From Thermoanaerobaculia bacterium (GTDB taxonomy: Bacteria; Acidobacteriota; Thermoanaerobaculia; Multivoradales; J023): DNA of 43,932 nucleotides. A program made the position numbers and the translations under genes. The stretch is taken from positions 1 through 43,932 of the forward strand of contig JALCBJ010000005.1 in assembly GCA_028066595.1 (NCBI GenBank), written 5' to 3'. Positions 17,289 through 25,156 of this stretch are shown piece after piece. The notes under the pieces are model-generated. The model had not been told where the DNA came from and ran no database searches. It saw only the letters and a program-made list of their open reading frames with translations. Position 1 is the first letter of the stretch. Every line of letters begins with the position of its first letter.

Positions 17289-18805
17289 CCACTCTCCATC
17301 TGGACGAAAGCCCACTCGGGCTCGGGCCGATACGCCACGCTCTGGCCGGCCCCATCCGTATCGAGTTCTCCGAGCCGACCGTAGAAGCGGTGCGGCGCGG
17401 ACACGAGACGGTAGTGCGGTGCCTCGAGCACGATGATCCGATCTACGGAGTCAATACGGGCTTCGGCAGGCTGGCAACCACTCGGATCGAAGATGCCGAT
17501 TTGAGGGATCTACAGCGCAACATCGTCCGCTCCCACGCGGCAGGTGTCGGTGCGCCCCTCGACGACGCGGTGGTGCGTCTGATCCTGTTGCTCAAGATCG
17601 CCAGTCTGGCGCGTGGCCATTCGGGAGTTCGTCCCCAGGTCCTGGATGCCCTGATCGCGATGGTCAATCGCGATGTGCTGCCAGTCGTGCCGAGTCAAGG
17701 CTCCGTTGGCGCCAGCGGCGACCTCGCGCCCCTAGCTCACCTCTCGCTGGTCCTGATCGGCGAAGGGGAAGCCAGAGTCGACGGCCGATCCATGCCGGGT
17801 GCCGAGGCCCTGGCGACTTCCGGCCTAGAACCCGTCGTGCTCGGCCCCAAAGAAGGCCTGGCTTTGCTCAACGGTACGCAGGTCTCGACGGCGCTGGCCC
17901 TGGTCGGCTTGCTCGAGGCCCATCGCACATTCCAGGCTGCGATCGTCGCGGGAGCCATGTCGGTCGACGCGGTGCGCGGTTCGGACACTCCATTCGACGA
18001 GCGGATCCATCGATTGCGACCCCATCCCGGACAACAGACGACCGCTGCTCTCTACCGGACCCTGCTCGCCGGCAGTGCGATCCGCGATTCCCATCGAGCT
18101 TGTGAGCGAGTACAGGATCCTTATTCGTTTCGCTGCCAACCGCAGGTGATGGGCGCATGCCTCGACCTGTTGCGACAAGTCAGTGAGCCGCTGCAAGTGG
18201 AAGCCAATTCGGTGACCGACAATCCCCTCGTCTTCCCGCACGAGGTCGAGGTGCTCTCCGGTGGCAACTTCCACGCCGAGCCGGTGGCGTTCGCGGCCGA
18301 TGTCCTGGCTCTGGCCATCGCCGAGATCGGCGCCCTGTCGGAACGGCGTTTGGCTGCGTTGATCGATCCCGCGATCAGCGGACTGCCACCGTTTCTGACC
18401 CCACGTCCGGGTGTGATGTCGGGCTACATGATGGCCCAGGTGACGGCGGCTGCCCTGGCCAGCGAGACCAAGCAACTCGCCCATCCGGCCAGTGTCGACA
18501 GCTTGCCAACCTCGGCCAATCAAGAGGATCACGTCAGCATGGCGACCCATGCCGGCGTCCGCCTCGCAAGAATGAACGCCAATATTCGTGGCATCGTGGC
18601 GATCGAGCTTCTGGCGGCAGCAGAGGGTTTCGATTTCCACCGTCCACTGACATCGTCCAAGCCGCTGGAGGCGGCCCATGCGCTAGTCCGCGAACTGGTT
18701 CCCGTTCGCCACGAGGACCGGGTGTTCCAATCCGACATCGAGGCCATAGGGAGTTTGATCGCGGAGGACCGATTCGCGGAATTCGTTGGCGATCTGCTGA
18801 CTTGA
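17285..18805 (+). CDS. hutH: histidine ammonia-lyase
   Basis: 506 residues, normal length. It removes ammonia from L-histidine to give trans-urocanate, opening the pathway. The Ala143-Ser144-Gly145 triad in GSVGASGDLAPLAHLSL would cyclise to the MIO electrophile. Other conserved sites are Tyr54 in YGVNTGFG, the LLNGTQ motif, and the QDPYSFRCQPQVMGA and SVTDNPL segments. The ATG at 17285 overlaps the hutF stop by four bases. A perfect 12-base palindrome (GAACTCGAGTTC, 18810-18821) lies just after the stop, without a T-run. Cytoplasmic homotetramer in known members. Confidence 0.98.
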   Translation: MTTLHLDESPLGLGPIRHALAGPIRIEFSEPTVEAVRRGHETVVRCLEHDDPIYGVNTGFGRLATTRIEDADLRDLQRNIVRSHAAGVGAPLDDAVVRLILLLKIASLARGHSGVRPQVLDALIAMVNRDVLPVVPSQGSVGASGDLAPLAHLSLVLIGEGEARVDGRSMPGAEALATSGLEPVVLGPKEGLALLNGTQVSTALALVGLLEAHRTFQAAIVAGAMSVDAVRGSDTPFDERIHRLRPHPGQQTTAALYRTLLAGSAIRDSHRACERVQDPYSFRCQPQVMGACLDLLRQVSEPLQVEANSVTDNPLVFPHEVEVLSGGNFHAEPVAFAADVLALAIAEIGALSERRLAALIDPAISGLPPFLTPRPGVMSGYMMAQVTAAALASETKQLAHPASVDSLPTSANQEDHVSMATHAGVRLARMNANIRGIVAIELLAAAEGFDFHRPLTSSKPLEAAHALVRELVPVRHEDRVFQSDIEAIGSLIAEDRFAEFVGDLLT

Positions 18806-18917
18806 GTCTGAACTCGAGTTCCGACCGATCCAGTCGGCCGATGACACGAGCCCACGACCCGGTGGCGGTGGAGACCTCGGCAGGTTTCCCGACATCCAGG
18901 TAGCATCGACGTGTCGG

Positions 18918-19361
18918 ATGTCCGAGGAATCTCCCTTGCTCGATCGCACCACTCGCCTCATCTACTTCGCTGCCGGCTGGACGTGCCTGGTGCTGGGGGC
19001 CGTCGGCGTGGTGTTGCCCGTCCTCCCCACGACACCGTTCGTGCTTCTAGCGGCTTGGTGCTTCTCGAAGAGCTCGGAGCGGCTCCATTCTTGGCTGGTG
19101 GGCCACAGGACGTTCGGGCCCTACATCGTCGCCTGGGAGCGCCATCGGGTGATCCCCTTGCGCGCAAAGATCATGGCGACGTCGATCATCGTGCCGTTGA
19201 CGATCTACATGCTGCTGTTCTCGGCTGCGCCGATGTGGGCCAAGGCGCTGGCGGTCGGTTTGATCCTCTGGGGTCAGATCTACGTCTGGACCAAGCCGTC
19301 GAAGCCCGCTCTTGACGTCGAGCTGGACGGGGAGTGCGACGCACCACGGTCCGCCGTCTGA
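18918..19361 (+). CDS. YbaN-like DUF454 inner-membrane protein
   Basis: 147 residues with three or four membrane helices. The first hydrophobic block carries the family hallmark LGAVGVVLPVLPTTPFVLLAAWCFSKSSERLHSWL-type sequence (residues about 25-62), and WERHRVIPLRAKI follows in the loop. This is the DUF454/YbaN signature. Function is not established in the family. It is on the same strand as hutH, 112 bp downstream, and convergent with the next gene, with 10 bp between the stops. Confidence 0.92.
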   Translation: MSEESPLLDRTTRLIYFAAGWTCLVLGAVGVVLPVLPTTPFVLLAAWCFSKSSERLHSWLVGHRTFGPYIVAWERHRVIPLRAKIMATSIIVPLTIYMLLFSAAPMWAKALAVGLILWGQIYVWTKPSKPALDVELDGECDAPRSAV

Positions 19362-19371
19362 CGCGACCGAA

Positions 19372-20205
19372 TCAGAGCCGTCGGACCATCAGGGCGCCGG
19401 TCGCGAGCAGAGCGATCACGAGGGCGAAACGCGCAGCGTCACCGAGCGGTACGTCGGCGATGGGTTGGATCTCGGGGGCAGGTGCCGGAACCGGACGTAC
19501 CAGGAGGGCCTGGTGATCGTCGAACGTGGGATCGCTCGTTTGGTCGGATACTGCCCATCCGGCTGGAAACGTGTTGTCCCGAAAGAAGACTCGAGTCGGC
19601 GGCTCGGGGGCCGACGTCTTGTCCACGCAGATGAAGAAGAAATCATCGACGCTGGGATCCCATCGAACGCCAAGATAGAACGGCCCGTCCGGGACCGGAA
19701 CCCCGCCGAGCGGCACTTCGGCAAAGGTCGCCCCGGGGACGCCGAGGGGAACGCCAGCGAGCTGGGCCGGAACTGCCGCGAACGGTTCTTTCGGTGGGCT
19801 CTCGTGAGAGCCGTTGTGTTCGTAGAGGACGATCTCGAAGTCGATGGTGTCGTCCATCCTGGTGCGCAGCCAGCAGACACAGACCGATTCCAAGAATCCT
19901 GACGGTACCTCTTCCCCTTGGTATTCCTGCAGGAAGATTCCTTCGGTCGAGGAAGGCACCCACCCGTAACCGGACTCCACGCTGCCATCATCGTCGACGA
20001 TGGCCTCGGCGCAGCCAGGCGGAACGACGGGGACGACGAGCGGTCCCGCTCCTCCAGAGCCTAGCTCCGAACTCATCGTGCGGTGGGCGGGTGGCTCCGA
20101 CGCCAGGAGGTTCTTCATAGGCTCCGGCCCGGTAGCATGTGAACCCGCGGAGAGGAGCGTCAGTAAGGTGACTGTGAGAACCGTGCGATGGGGGATTCGA
20201 TGCAT
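19372..20205 (-). CDS. exported protein with IPTL-CTERM-like tail
   Basis: 277 residues from the ATG at 20205. A signal peptide covers about residues 1-25 (TVLTVTLLTLLSAGSHA). The mature part looks like an extracellular beta-rich domain (acidic, aromatic, with a CVCW cluster). The last ~30 residues have the tripartite form of an exosortase/archaeosortase-type sorting tail: a short VPLGD motif, a hydrophobic helix (FALVIALLATGALMV) and a terminal RRL. This resembles IPTL-CTERM or VPTL-type signals common in Acidobacteriota, though the motif is not exact. I infer transient membrane anchoring and cleavage at the cell surface. Divergent from the isoprenoid-like gene, 98 bp apart. Confidence 0.8.
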   Translation of the reverse strand: MHRIPHRTVLTVTLLTLLSAGSHATGPEPMKNLLASEPPAHRTMSSELGSGGAGPLVVPVVPPGCAEAIVDDDGSVESGYGWVPSSTEGIFLQEYQGEEVPSGFLESVCVCWLRTRMDDTIDFEIVLYEHNGSHESPPKEPFAAVPAQLAGVPLGVPGATFAEVPLGGVPVPDGPFYLGVRWDPSVDDFFFICVDKTSAPEPPTRVFFRDNTFPAGWAVSDQTSDPTFDDHQALLVRPVPAPAPEIQPIADVPLGDAARFALVIALLATGALMVRRL

Positions 20206-20303
20206 GGTGATCCCGAGACTACTGCACCCCGTGGCCTGCTCTTCCGAATCCCTGCGATCGTTCGCCTTGTAACTGGCGTCTGGAGTCATCCGTAGGATTC
20301 GGC

Positions 20304-21626
20304 ATGATGGAGGAGATGTCGTTGCATACGGAGCACGGACTCGGACACGTCGGCTACCTCGAGACCGAGGGAGGAAAACGGGCCCAGCCCTCGATTCGGA
20401 TGGATCGCGTCGTCGAGTCGCGATTCCAACGCGATCTCGCGGGGTACGAGGTCCTTGCCAGGAATCTCTGGGATTCCGCACCCACGGTCCCTGCGTTTCT
20501 AGGACGTAGGCGATCGGTTCTGGATCGCTGGCGTCGCGGACGACGCCTCGCGCGCCGGGTCGAGGAGCTCAAGTCGCACTCCGCATCTCGCGCGGGAGCG
20601 TCGTTACACGAGGAATTGCGGAGCCGGTTGCCGGAATTGGGTGGGCAACTGGTGCGCCTCCTGGATCTGGGTCCCGCGGAAGAGCGGCTGCTGACGCGGG
20701 CCGACATGACGGCTGCTACCGAGGACTTCGTACGGCAGGCCAAAACCGACGATCCAGGCCTCGCCGCCGAGGACCTTGGACAAGCCCTGCGCAATGTCTG
20801 GGTGATCCACTTTTTCCAGCTTCTGCGGTTGGGCACCGCGCGTCACACCCCGGCGGGTCTGGGCTATAGCCTTCTGTATCCGTACACCGACAACGTGCTC
20901 GACGATCCGGCCAGATCGCCTCACCAAAAGCGTGCCTGGTCGCAACGGCTCGGTCTTCGCCTTTCGGGAGTCGCGCTACCTCCTCGAGACGAGTCGGAAG
21001 CCCGCGTGTTCCTGCAGCTCGATCGGATCGACGCCGAGTTTCCCCGTGAGGAGGTGCCTGAGCTGCATTTGGCGTTGCAAGCGATCCATCGCAGCCAGGT
21101 CGCCAGTCTGCAGCAGCAGCAGCGCGTGGCCCTCAGCGAGGACGAGCTGCTACAACTCTCCATCGCCAAGGGCGGGGCCTCGGTCCTGGTGGACGCATAT
21201 CTGGTAGACGGCCGGCCGACGCCGGAGATGGCTCGTTTCTCTCACGTCTACGGCGTTGCGCTGCAACTGGCCGACGATCTCCAGGATATCGAGGCCGATC
21301 TCGATGCCGGCCATCAGACATTGTTCACGCGCGCGGCCCGCCGCGGCACCCTCGAGAGAGAGTTCTGGCGCCTGGTCCACTTCCTCGACGCCGCGCTGGA
21401 GCTCTGTCCGCCTGCGCGGCTCGCCGATGATGCCGAAGCGTCCGCCGCAGATCTGCCCGCCATGGCGCGGGCCAGCCTGGTTCATTTGATGGTCCAGGCC
21501 GTCGGCGCCCAGCGTTGCTTCCCGCGGTCGTTGCGACGCCGACTGGGCCGGTACAGCCCGGTGACCTTCGGCCGTGCTGCGAGCCTGCGGCGCCGTTTGG
21601 CAGGGGTGCTGAACGTTTCGTTCTAG
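20304..21626 (+). CDS. class-1 isoprenoid synthase-like protein
   Basis: 440 residues, all-helical. Two acidic metal-binding clusters characteristic of the class-1 terpenoid synthase fold are visible: DNVLDD at 196-201 (within LLYPYTDNVLDDPARSP) and DDLQDIEAD at 324-332, preceded by GGASVLVDAYLVDG and followed by GHQTLFTRA. Spacing and order match trans-prenyltransferase or squalene/phytoene-synthase-like enzymes, which coordinate Mg2+-diphosphate with these clusters. The rest of the sequence is not close to any family member I know, so substrate and product are open. AGGA lies before the first ATG. No other terpene gene is adjacent; ybaK follows after 55 bp. Confidence 0.72.
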   Translation: MMEEMSLHTEHGLGHVGYLETEGGKRAQPSIRMDRVVESRFQRDLAGYEVLARNLWDSAPTVPAFLGRRRSVLDRWRRGRRLARRVEELKSHSASRAGASLHEELRSRLPELGGQLVRLLDLGPAEERLLTRADMTAATEDFVRQAKTDDPGLAAEDLGQALRNVWVIHFFQLLRLGTARHTPAGLGYSLLYPYTDNVLDDPARSPHQKRAWSQRLGLRLSGVALPPRDESEARVFLQLDRIDAEFPREEVPELHLALQAIHRSQVASLQQQQRVALSEDELLQLSIAKGGASVLVDAYLVDGRPTPEMARFSHVYGVALQLADDLQDIEADLDAGHQTLFTRAARRGTLEREFWRLVHFLDAALELCPPARLADDAEASAADLPAMARASLVHLMVQAVGAQRCFPRSLRRRLGRYSPVTFGRAASLRRRLAGVLNVSF

Positions 21627-21681
21627 AACAGATTCTCCCTCGTCGGTCTGCCTGCCTCGTATTCGACGATAAGGTCGGTCG

Positions 21682-22161
21682 ATGGATTCCGAGCTGAAGT
21701 CTTCCGCACAGCGTGTCCAGGCAGCTCTGCACGACGCCGGTGTAGATCTCCGCGTGGTCCAGCTCCCGACGTCGACCCGCAGCGCTTCAGAAGCCGCCCA
21801 GGCCATCGGCTGCCGTTTGGAGCAGATCGCCAAGTCCCTCGTCTTTCGCCGCGGAGACACCGGCGACGCCGTGTTGGTCGTCGCCAGCGGGCCCAACCGT
21901 GTCGATGAGAACAAGCTCGGCACCGCGTTGGGCTGGCAGCTCGAGCTGGCGAAGGCGAGCTTCGTAAAGAAAACGACGGGCTACGCCATCGGTGGCGTAC
22001 CACCTCTCGGCCACGAAACGGCCCTCACGACAATCGTGGACCCGCACCTGATGACCCTCGATTCGATCTGGGCCGCCGCCGGTACGCCCCACGCCGTATT
22101 CCAGCTGACGCCGACGGATCTCCTGCGAATTACTTCGGGACAGGTGGTCGAGATCTGCTGA
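21682..22161 (+). CDS. YbaK/EbsC-family aminoacyl-tRNA deacylase
   Basis: 159 residues, the full size of this single-domain family. It should hydrolyse mischarged tRNA in trans (members clear Cys-tRNA(Pro) or related errors). Conserved features: the invariant Lys in QIAKSLVFR, VVASGPNRVDENKL, and the GYAIGGVPPLGH loop that closes over the substrate. The exact specificity cannot be read from sequence. Its stop lies one base from the stop of the convergent dksA/traR fragment. Confidence 0.93.
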   Translation: MDSELKSSAQRVQAALHDAGVDLRVVQLPTSTRSASEAAQAIGCRLEQIAKSLVFRRGDTGDAVLVVASGPNRVDENKLGTALGWQLELAKASFVKKTTGYAIGGVPPLGHETALTTIVDPHLMTLDSIWAAAGTPHAVFQLTPTDLLRITSGQVVEIC

Positions 22162-22162
22162 A

Positions 22163-22367
22163 TCAGCTCTCGAACCCTTCTTGGCACGCCATGCAGAACG
22201 GCGCTTCGGGCAGGATCTCTAGCCGCTCGACTCGGATGGGTCCTTTGCAGTGGCGACAGATGCCGTAGTTACCCGCGTCCCATTGCGCCAACGAGGCGTC
22301 GATCTGTTTTAGGCGGATCTCGAGTTGTTGTCGACTCATCTGCGCCATGGCCTGGACCTGGATGGCG
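22163..22367 (-). pseudogene. 3' part of a split dksA/traR-type zinc-finger gene
   Basis: This minus-strand frame encodes IQVQAMAQMSRQQLEIRL, a coiled segment, and then the complete DksA/TraR zinc finger (CRHC at one side and CMAC at the other, 17 residues between) ending EGFES. It lacks the N-terminal half. The missing half lies at 29151-29314, also on the minus strand. Joining the two through the shared 12-bp core CGCCATCCAGGT gives an uninterrupted 118-residue protein. The frame stays open upstream into the island to about 22597, with an ATG at 22462, so a chimeric protein with an island-derived N-terminus is possible. DksA-type proteins bind RNA polymerase through the secondary channel. 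Confidence 0.85.
22356..22367. repeat. left attachment site core (attL)
   Basis: ACCTGGATGGCG, identical to 29151-29162. It lies exactly where the dksA/traR-type protein sequence becomes island sequence. Confidence 0.82.
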
Positions 22368-22469
22368 GATTGCAATACCGCTGCGATCCGATCTTTTCGC
22401 CAGGCGTTCCGCGGCGCACCGGATGGGCGCCAGGACTTGCTAGACGCGGCAGCGGTGAACATCCTCGGT

Positions 22470-22868
22470 ATGGGGGCTCTTGGGGTAGATCTGCCGGCCG
22501 GTGAGCTGAGCGAATGCGCCCGAATCGCAGTTTCCAGCACTTCCCCTATGGTCAGGCACGGGGCCCGAGCAGCTCTGCACCTGATGGACGACAACAACAG
22601 GGGGGCCGCTCAGTCTTTCGAGGCCGCCGCGGCGGTGTGTCCGACACCAGTGTCCGCGTGCGGATACCTCGTATACGCCGCCAGAGCTTGGGTTGCCAGC
22701 GGCGAACCAAGTCGTGCGCGGGGGATCGCGGGGCGCCTCTGGCGTCCGATGTCACAGCACGTTGAACTGCGCAGGGACCTCGCGGCGGTCCAGCGTGCAA
22801 TAGAAGGCGTCGAGGCGCTCCGCGCCGTGCTCGAGTACTTGGACGATCGAGTCAAGCGCTTTGGGTGA
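22470..22868 (+). CDS. hypothetical helical protein, TPR-like
   Basis: From the ATG at 22470 the product is 132 residues (a GTG at 22455 is an alternative; neither has a clear ribosome site). It is helical throughout, with alanine-rich antiparallel-helix texture (HGARAALHLMDDNNRGAAQS, then LVYAARAWVASGEPSRARGI) that resembles two or three degenerate TPR units. No function can be assigned. It is the first gene inside the left end of the island and converges on the secreted-repeat gene with 3 bp between the stops. A perfect 6-bp hairpin (GGGTGA-GGC-TCACCC) spans both stop codons. It could be the remnant of a longer gene. Confidence 0.5.
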   Translation: MGALGVDLPAGELSECARIAVSSTSPMVRHGARAALHLMDDNNRGAAQSFEAAAAVCPTPVSACGYLVYAARAWVASGEPSRARGIAGRLWRPMSQHVELRRDLAAVQRAIEGVEALRAVLEYLDDRVKRFG

Positions 22869-22871
22869 GGC

Positions 22872-23207
22872 TCACCCGATCGGATCCACGAAGGGGTACC
22901 CTTCCGTTTCGCCGTCGCCACTCGGCGCCGTAGGCGAGCCGATCGGATCCACGAACGGATACCCTTCGTCGGCTGGATCGTCGCCGGGAGAAGTCGAGCC
23001 GATCGGATCCACGAAGGGGTACCCTTCGGTTTCTCCTCCCTCGCTTGCGGATACAGAGACTTCCGGCAACAGGGTGTCGACAATCGTGATCACCCGTTCG
23101 ACGAGATCGCGGAACGAGAACGCCCGGGCGGGGCCGTCGTCGGCCCACGCCGGAGCGGCGAAGGAAACAACCAGGCAGACAACGGCTAGCAGGATGCGAA
23201 TACGCAT
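22872..23207 (-). CDS. secreted protein with three EGYPFVDPIG repeats
   Basis: 111 residues. The ATG at 23207 follows GGGGGA with good spacing. Residues 1-22 form a clear signal peptide (ILLAVVCLVVSFAAPAWA), so the mature protein begins near Asp23. Residues 28-50 form one amphipathic helix. The rest is three copies of EGYPFVDPIG at 61-70, 81-90 and 102-111, separated by low-complexity Ser/Gly/Asp/Pro linkers of 10-11 residues; the third copy is the exact C-terminus. The copies are identical in protein, with two or three silent differences in DNA. No family recognised. The layout recalls precursors of repeated secreted peptides or short surface ligands, but no processing enzyme is adjacent. 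It lies inside the integrative element. Confidence 0.8.
   Translation of the reverse strand: MRIRILLAVVCLVVSFAAPAWADDGPARAFSFRDLVERVITIVDTLLPEVSVSASEGGETEGYPFVDPIGSTSPGDDPADEGYPFVDPIGSPTAPSGDGETEGYPFVDPIG
22875..23027 (-). repeat. three in-frame 30-bp tandem-spaced repeats
   Basis: Units at 22875-22904, 22938-22967 and 22998-23027, starts 63 and 60 bp apart. Each encodes EGYPFVDPIG. The differences are synonymous (TAC/TAT, CCC/CCG, GGC/GGG), which points to selection on the peptide. Confidence 0.88.
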
Positions 23208-23377
23208 ACAGATCCCCCGTAACTGCGGCCGTCAACACGCACGCGTTCATCGCGGCGCCCGAGCCGCTAGAGCTGAGACTATCGGCGCAGTTGCCTGAAA
23301 GGTCAGGCGGCAGGCTAATCGATTCCTCCGGGAAGGCCGAAAACGCCAGCCCGGGCCGGCAGTTTCGCTGGCGAACC

Positions 23378-23686
23378 CTAGTATCCGCGGACGGCGGAGA
23401 GGATGCGCGAGCACAGCTCCTGCGTACGCGCCAGCGTCCATACTGGAGTTGGTTCCGAGTTGCCGGGCAGCCCAATCCTTCTTCGTCGACGGGCGATCGA
23501 AACACGGCTGCGGCCGAGACGCCGCGCGATCGTGGAATCGGGTTCGCCAGCGCGGACGGCCTCGGCCAAAGCGAGGTCCTCATCGAGTGAGTAGTGCCCC
23601 TTTCTCTCTACTGCCTCAAGAAGCTCTCGACTGTGACGTCGCTGCGCGATTTGGAACTGATCGCATGGCTGTGGATTGTCGACCAT
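23378..23686 (-). CDS. small helix-turn-helix protein
   Basis: 102 residues from the ATG at 23686, chosen because GGGAG sits about six bases upstream; an in-frame ATG at 23746 has no such site. Residues about 33-72 read as a helix-turn-helix: an acidic first helix (LDEDLALAEAVRAG), then EPDSTIARRLGRSRVSIARRRRRIGL with a very basic recognition helix. This style is common in phage and island regulators. No effector domain is visible; the C-terminal 25 residues form one more helix. It probably binds DNA inside the island, possibly controlling the divergent or neighbouring genes. The target is unknown. Confidence 0.62.
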   Translation of the reverse strand: MVDNPQPCDQFQIAQRRHSRELLEAVERKGHYSLDEDLALAEAVRAGEPDSTIARRLGRSRVSIARRRRRIGLPGNSEPTPVWTLARTQELCSRILSAVRGY

Positions 23687-23792
23687 AGTCGCTCCCGGGC
23701 TGTACCAAACCGGAAAGTTCTCGTTCTTTGGGATTGGCGATGACATCTCGGGCGGGCGGCAGGGCTAGGGCGGTGAATCGGGGTGGGGGTGG

Positions 23793-24491
23793 TTAGGATT
23801 CGCCGGAACGTCGCACCACCTTGGCGCTAGTGACGGACTGGCCACTGCCGATCACTTCTGGCCCTGTCAGCTCGAGCGTCGTCGACGCCTTTTGCTTAAC
23901 ATCGAACTCACGGGACATCCAGTCTTTGAACCACTCTCCTGGAGCTTTGCCGGGGCCTACCTCCAGGAGCCTCACTCGGAGGCCGTCCAGGTGTTGGATC
24001 AAGGCCCTCGGTAGCCTGAAGGCGTCGACGGTAATGATCTCAGCCGACGGATCGTACTGAATCGGAAACCCGCCGTCTTCCAACTCACGTACTCGAACAG
24101 CCCTTCTGGCTCGACCAGCATGGTAGAAGCCGCAACGGCCCGAGGTGAAGAGACGATCGGCGGCAGGCTCGCTTAGGTGCTTGTTGGAGACTTCCCGGAC
24201 TCCCCAGCGGAAGGCATCACCTTCCGTCTTGTTTGCCAAGATCATCCCGACTAGCTCGAAGTAGCTAAGGCAAACTGTCGTTGCCGCGAATCCAGCATGC
24301 TCCCATCGGGGCCCGGCTCTTCTGCCATCGCTGAACGCACCGCCAGTCATCATCAGATCAGCGATACCGAGCTGCCAACCGAGCGTCTGGTCGTAGAAGA
24401 TCTCCACCAAGTCCTCATAGGCCAACACCTTTGGATAGTCCAGTCGAGACTTCCAAGGTGAGATGGCATAGTTGCTCACCGGTTCAGCCAT
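23793..24491 (-). CDS. HEPN-like hypothetical protein
   Basis: 232 residues, soluble. A helical core at about 65-135 contains CLSYFELVGMIL, a variable middle, and LFTSGRCGFYHAG, in which Arg119 and His124 form an R-x4-H motif. The HEPN superfamily, many members of which are metal-independent RNases of toxin-antitoxin and defence systems, uses R-x4-6-H in exactly this helix context. The C-terminal ~60 residues (KAPGEWFKDWMSREF) are separate. I infer a HEPN-like fold from this motif and the helical pattern; it is not a confirmed family hit. The gene overlaps the preceding primase-C-terminal-like gene by 8 bases, so the two are co-transcribed. Confidence 0.65.
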   Translation of the reverse strand: MAEPVSNYAISPWKSRLDYPKVLAYEDLVEIFYDQTLGWQLGIADLMMTGGAFSDGRRAGPRWEHAGFAATTVCLSYFELVGMILANKTEGDAFRWGVREVSNKHLSEPAADRLFTSGRCGFYHAGRARRAVRVRELEDGGFPIQYDPSAEIITVDAFRLPRALIQHLDGLRVRLLEVGPGKAPGEWFKDWMSREFDVKQKASTTLELTGPEVIGSGQSVTSAKVVRRSGES

Positions 24492-25008
24492 AGTGATAAC
24501 TCACTTTCCGTCTGTCAATAAATGTCCGAGAACATATTTTATCGGACCTTCTTTCAACCCTGTTTCGAGTGTCGGCAGGCTTTTCTACCGGCCGGTCGAA
24601 AAAAATCTCCAGAGATCTCGCACGCACAAATCCAGCCACCCGGGGGTTTCCGCCGCCGGGCGCCTGGGAAATCTGACCCGCCCCTACCCGGCGGCCTCGA
24701 GAGCGATCTGGATCGATCTGGAAGTCCGGGGGCAGTGGTTGGCTTGGTCGACTACGGGCGGCGCGCAGACCAACACGGCAGAATTCCGAGCCGACCACTT
24801 CGCGAGGGAATCCCATCGCGGTCAGTGCTCGGCCGAAGGCGTGAGGGGTCGGCATCTCTTCTCCCTCGGCGCTGGCCCACGCGATCAGCGCGGCGGTCAG
24901 CTGAGGGCCGGGGATCGCAGCCCCCTGGCTCACCTCGACGGCTTTGGTCTCGGCGATGAACCTCCGGAGGAAAGCAGTGGCTCGCTCTGTCTTCGAGAGT
25001 TTCGGCAT
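24484..25008 (-). CDS. primase C-terminal (D5-like) DNA-binding domain protein
   Basis: 174 residues; AGGA lies 8 bases before the ATG. Residues about 5-80 (ERATAFLRRFI, QLTAALIAWASAEGEEMPTPHAFGRALTAMGF) match the pattern of the winged-helix domain found at the C-terminus of phage and plasmid D5/P4-type primase-helicases, here standing alone. After residue ~85 the sequence turns into a disordered Arg/Pro/Ser-rich tail that does not look like any domain, so the 3' half could be shifted out of its original frame. It precedes the HEPN-like gene with an 8-base overlap. A stand-alone version may be an autoregulator or replication relic of the island. Confidence 0.62.
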   Translation of the reverse strand: MPKLSKTERATAFLRRFIAETKAVEVSQGAAIPGPQLTAALIAWASAEGEEMPTPHAFGRALTAMGFPREVVGSEFCRVGLRAARSRPSQPLPPDFQIDPDRSRGRRVGAGQISQAPGGGNPRVAGFVRARSLEIFFDRPVEKPADTRNRVERRSDKICSRTFIDRRKVSYHYG

Positions 25009-25092
25009 AGGAGATTCCTACCACGTCGGGCTCAAACTGAAGTGAAGCTCAAGATTTCCCGGCCTCTATCTCCCGGGTTGGGGTTGGGGTCA

Positions 25093-25131
25093 GCGCGTGA
25101 TCGCGCCCTATAAAAAACGCCGATCACGCGC
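25093..25131. promoter_or_regulatory. long inverted repeat upstream of the island operon
   Basis: GCGCGTGATCG (25093-25103) and CGATCACGCGC (25121-25131) are perfect 11-base inverted repeats around a 17-base centre containing CCTATAAAAAACG. It lies 85-123 bp upstream of the minus-strand start at 25008. It could be an operator with an AT-rich promoter core between its arms, or a hairpin. Confidence 0.5.
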
Positions 25132-25156
25132 GCGCGGGAAGAGGCCACCGGACGTT

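Noticed and set aside
17825..18679. 284-residue minus-strand frame
   Set aside because: Lies wholly antisense to hutH with no recognisable domain; typical shadow frame in GC-rich coding DNA.
22875..23027. The three 30-bp repeats as a small CRISPR array
   Set aside because: Only three units, spacers are in-frame low-complexity codons, differences between units are synonymous, and a signal-peptide ORF covers them all.
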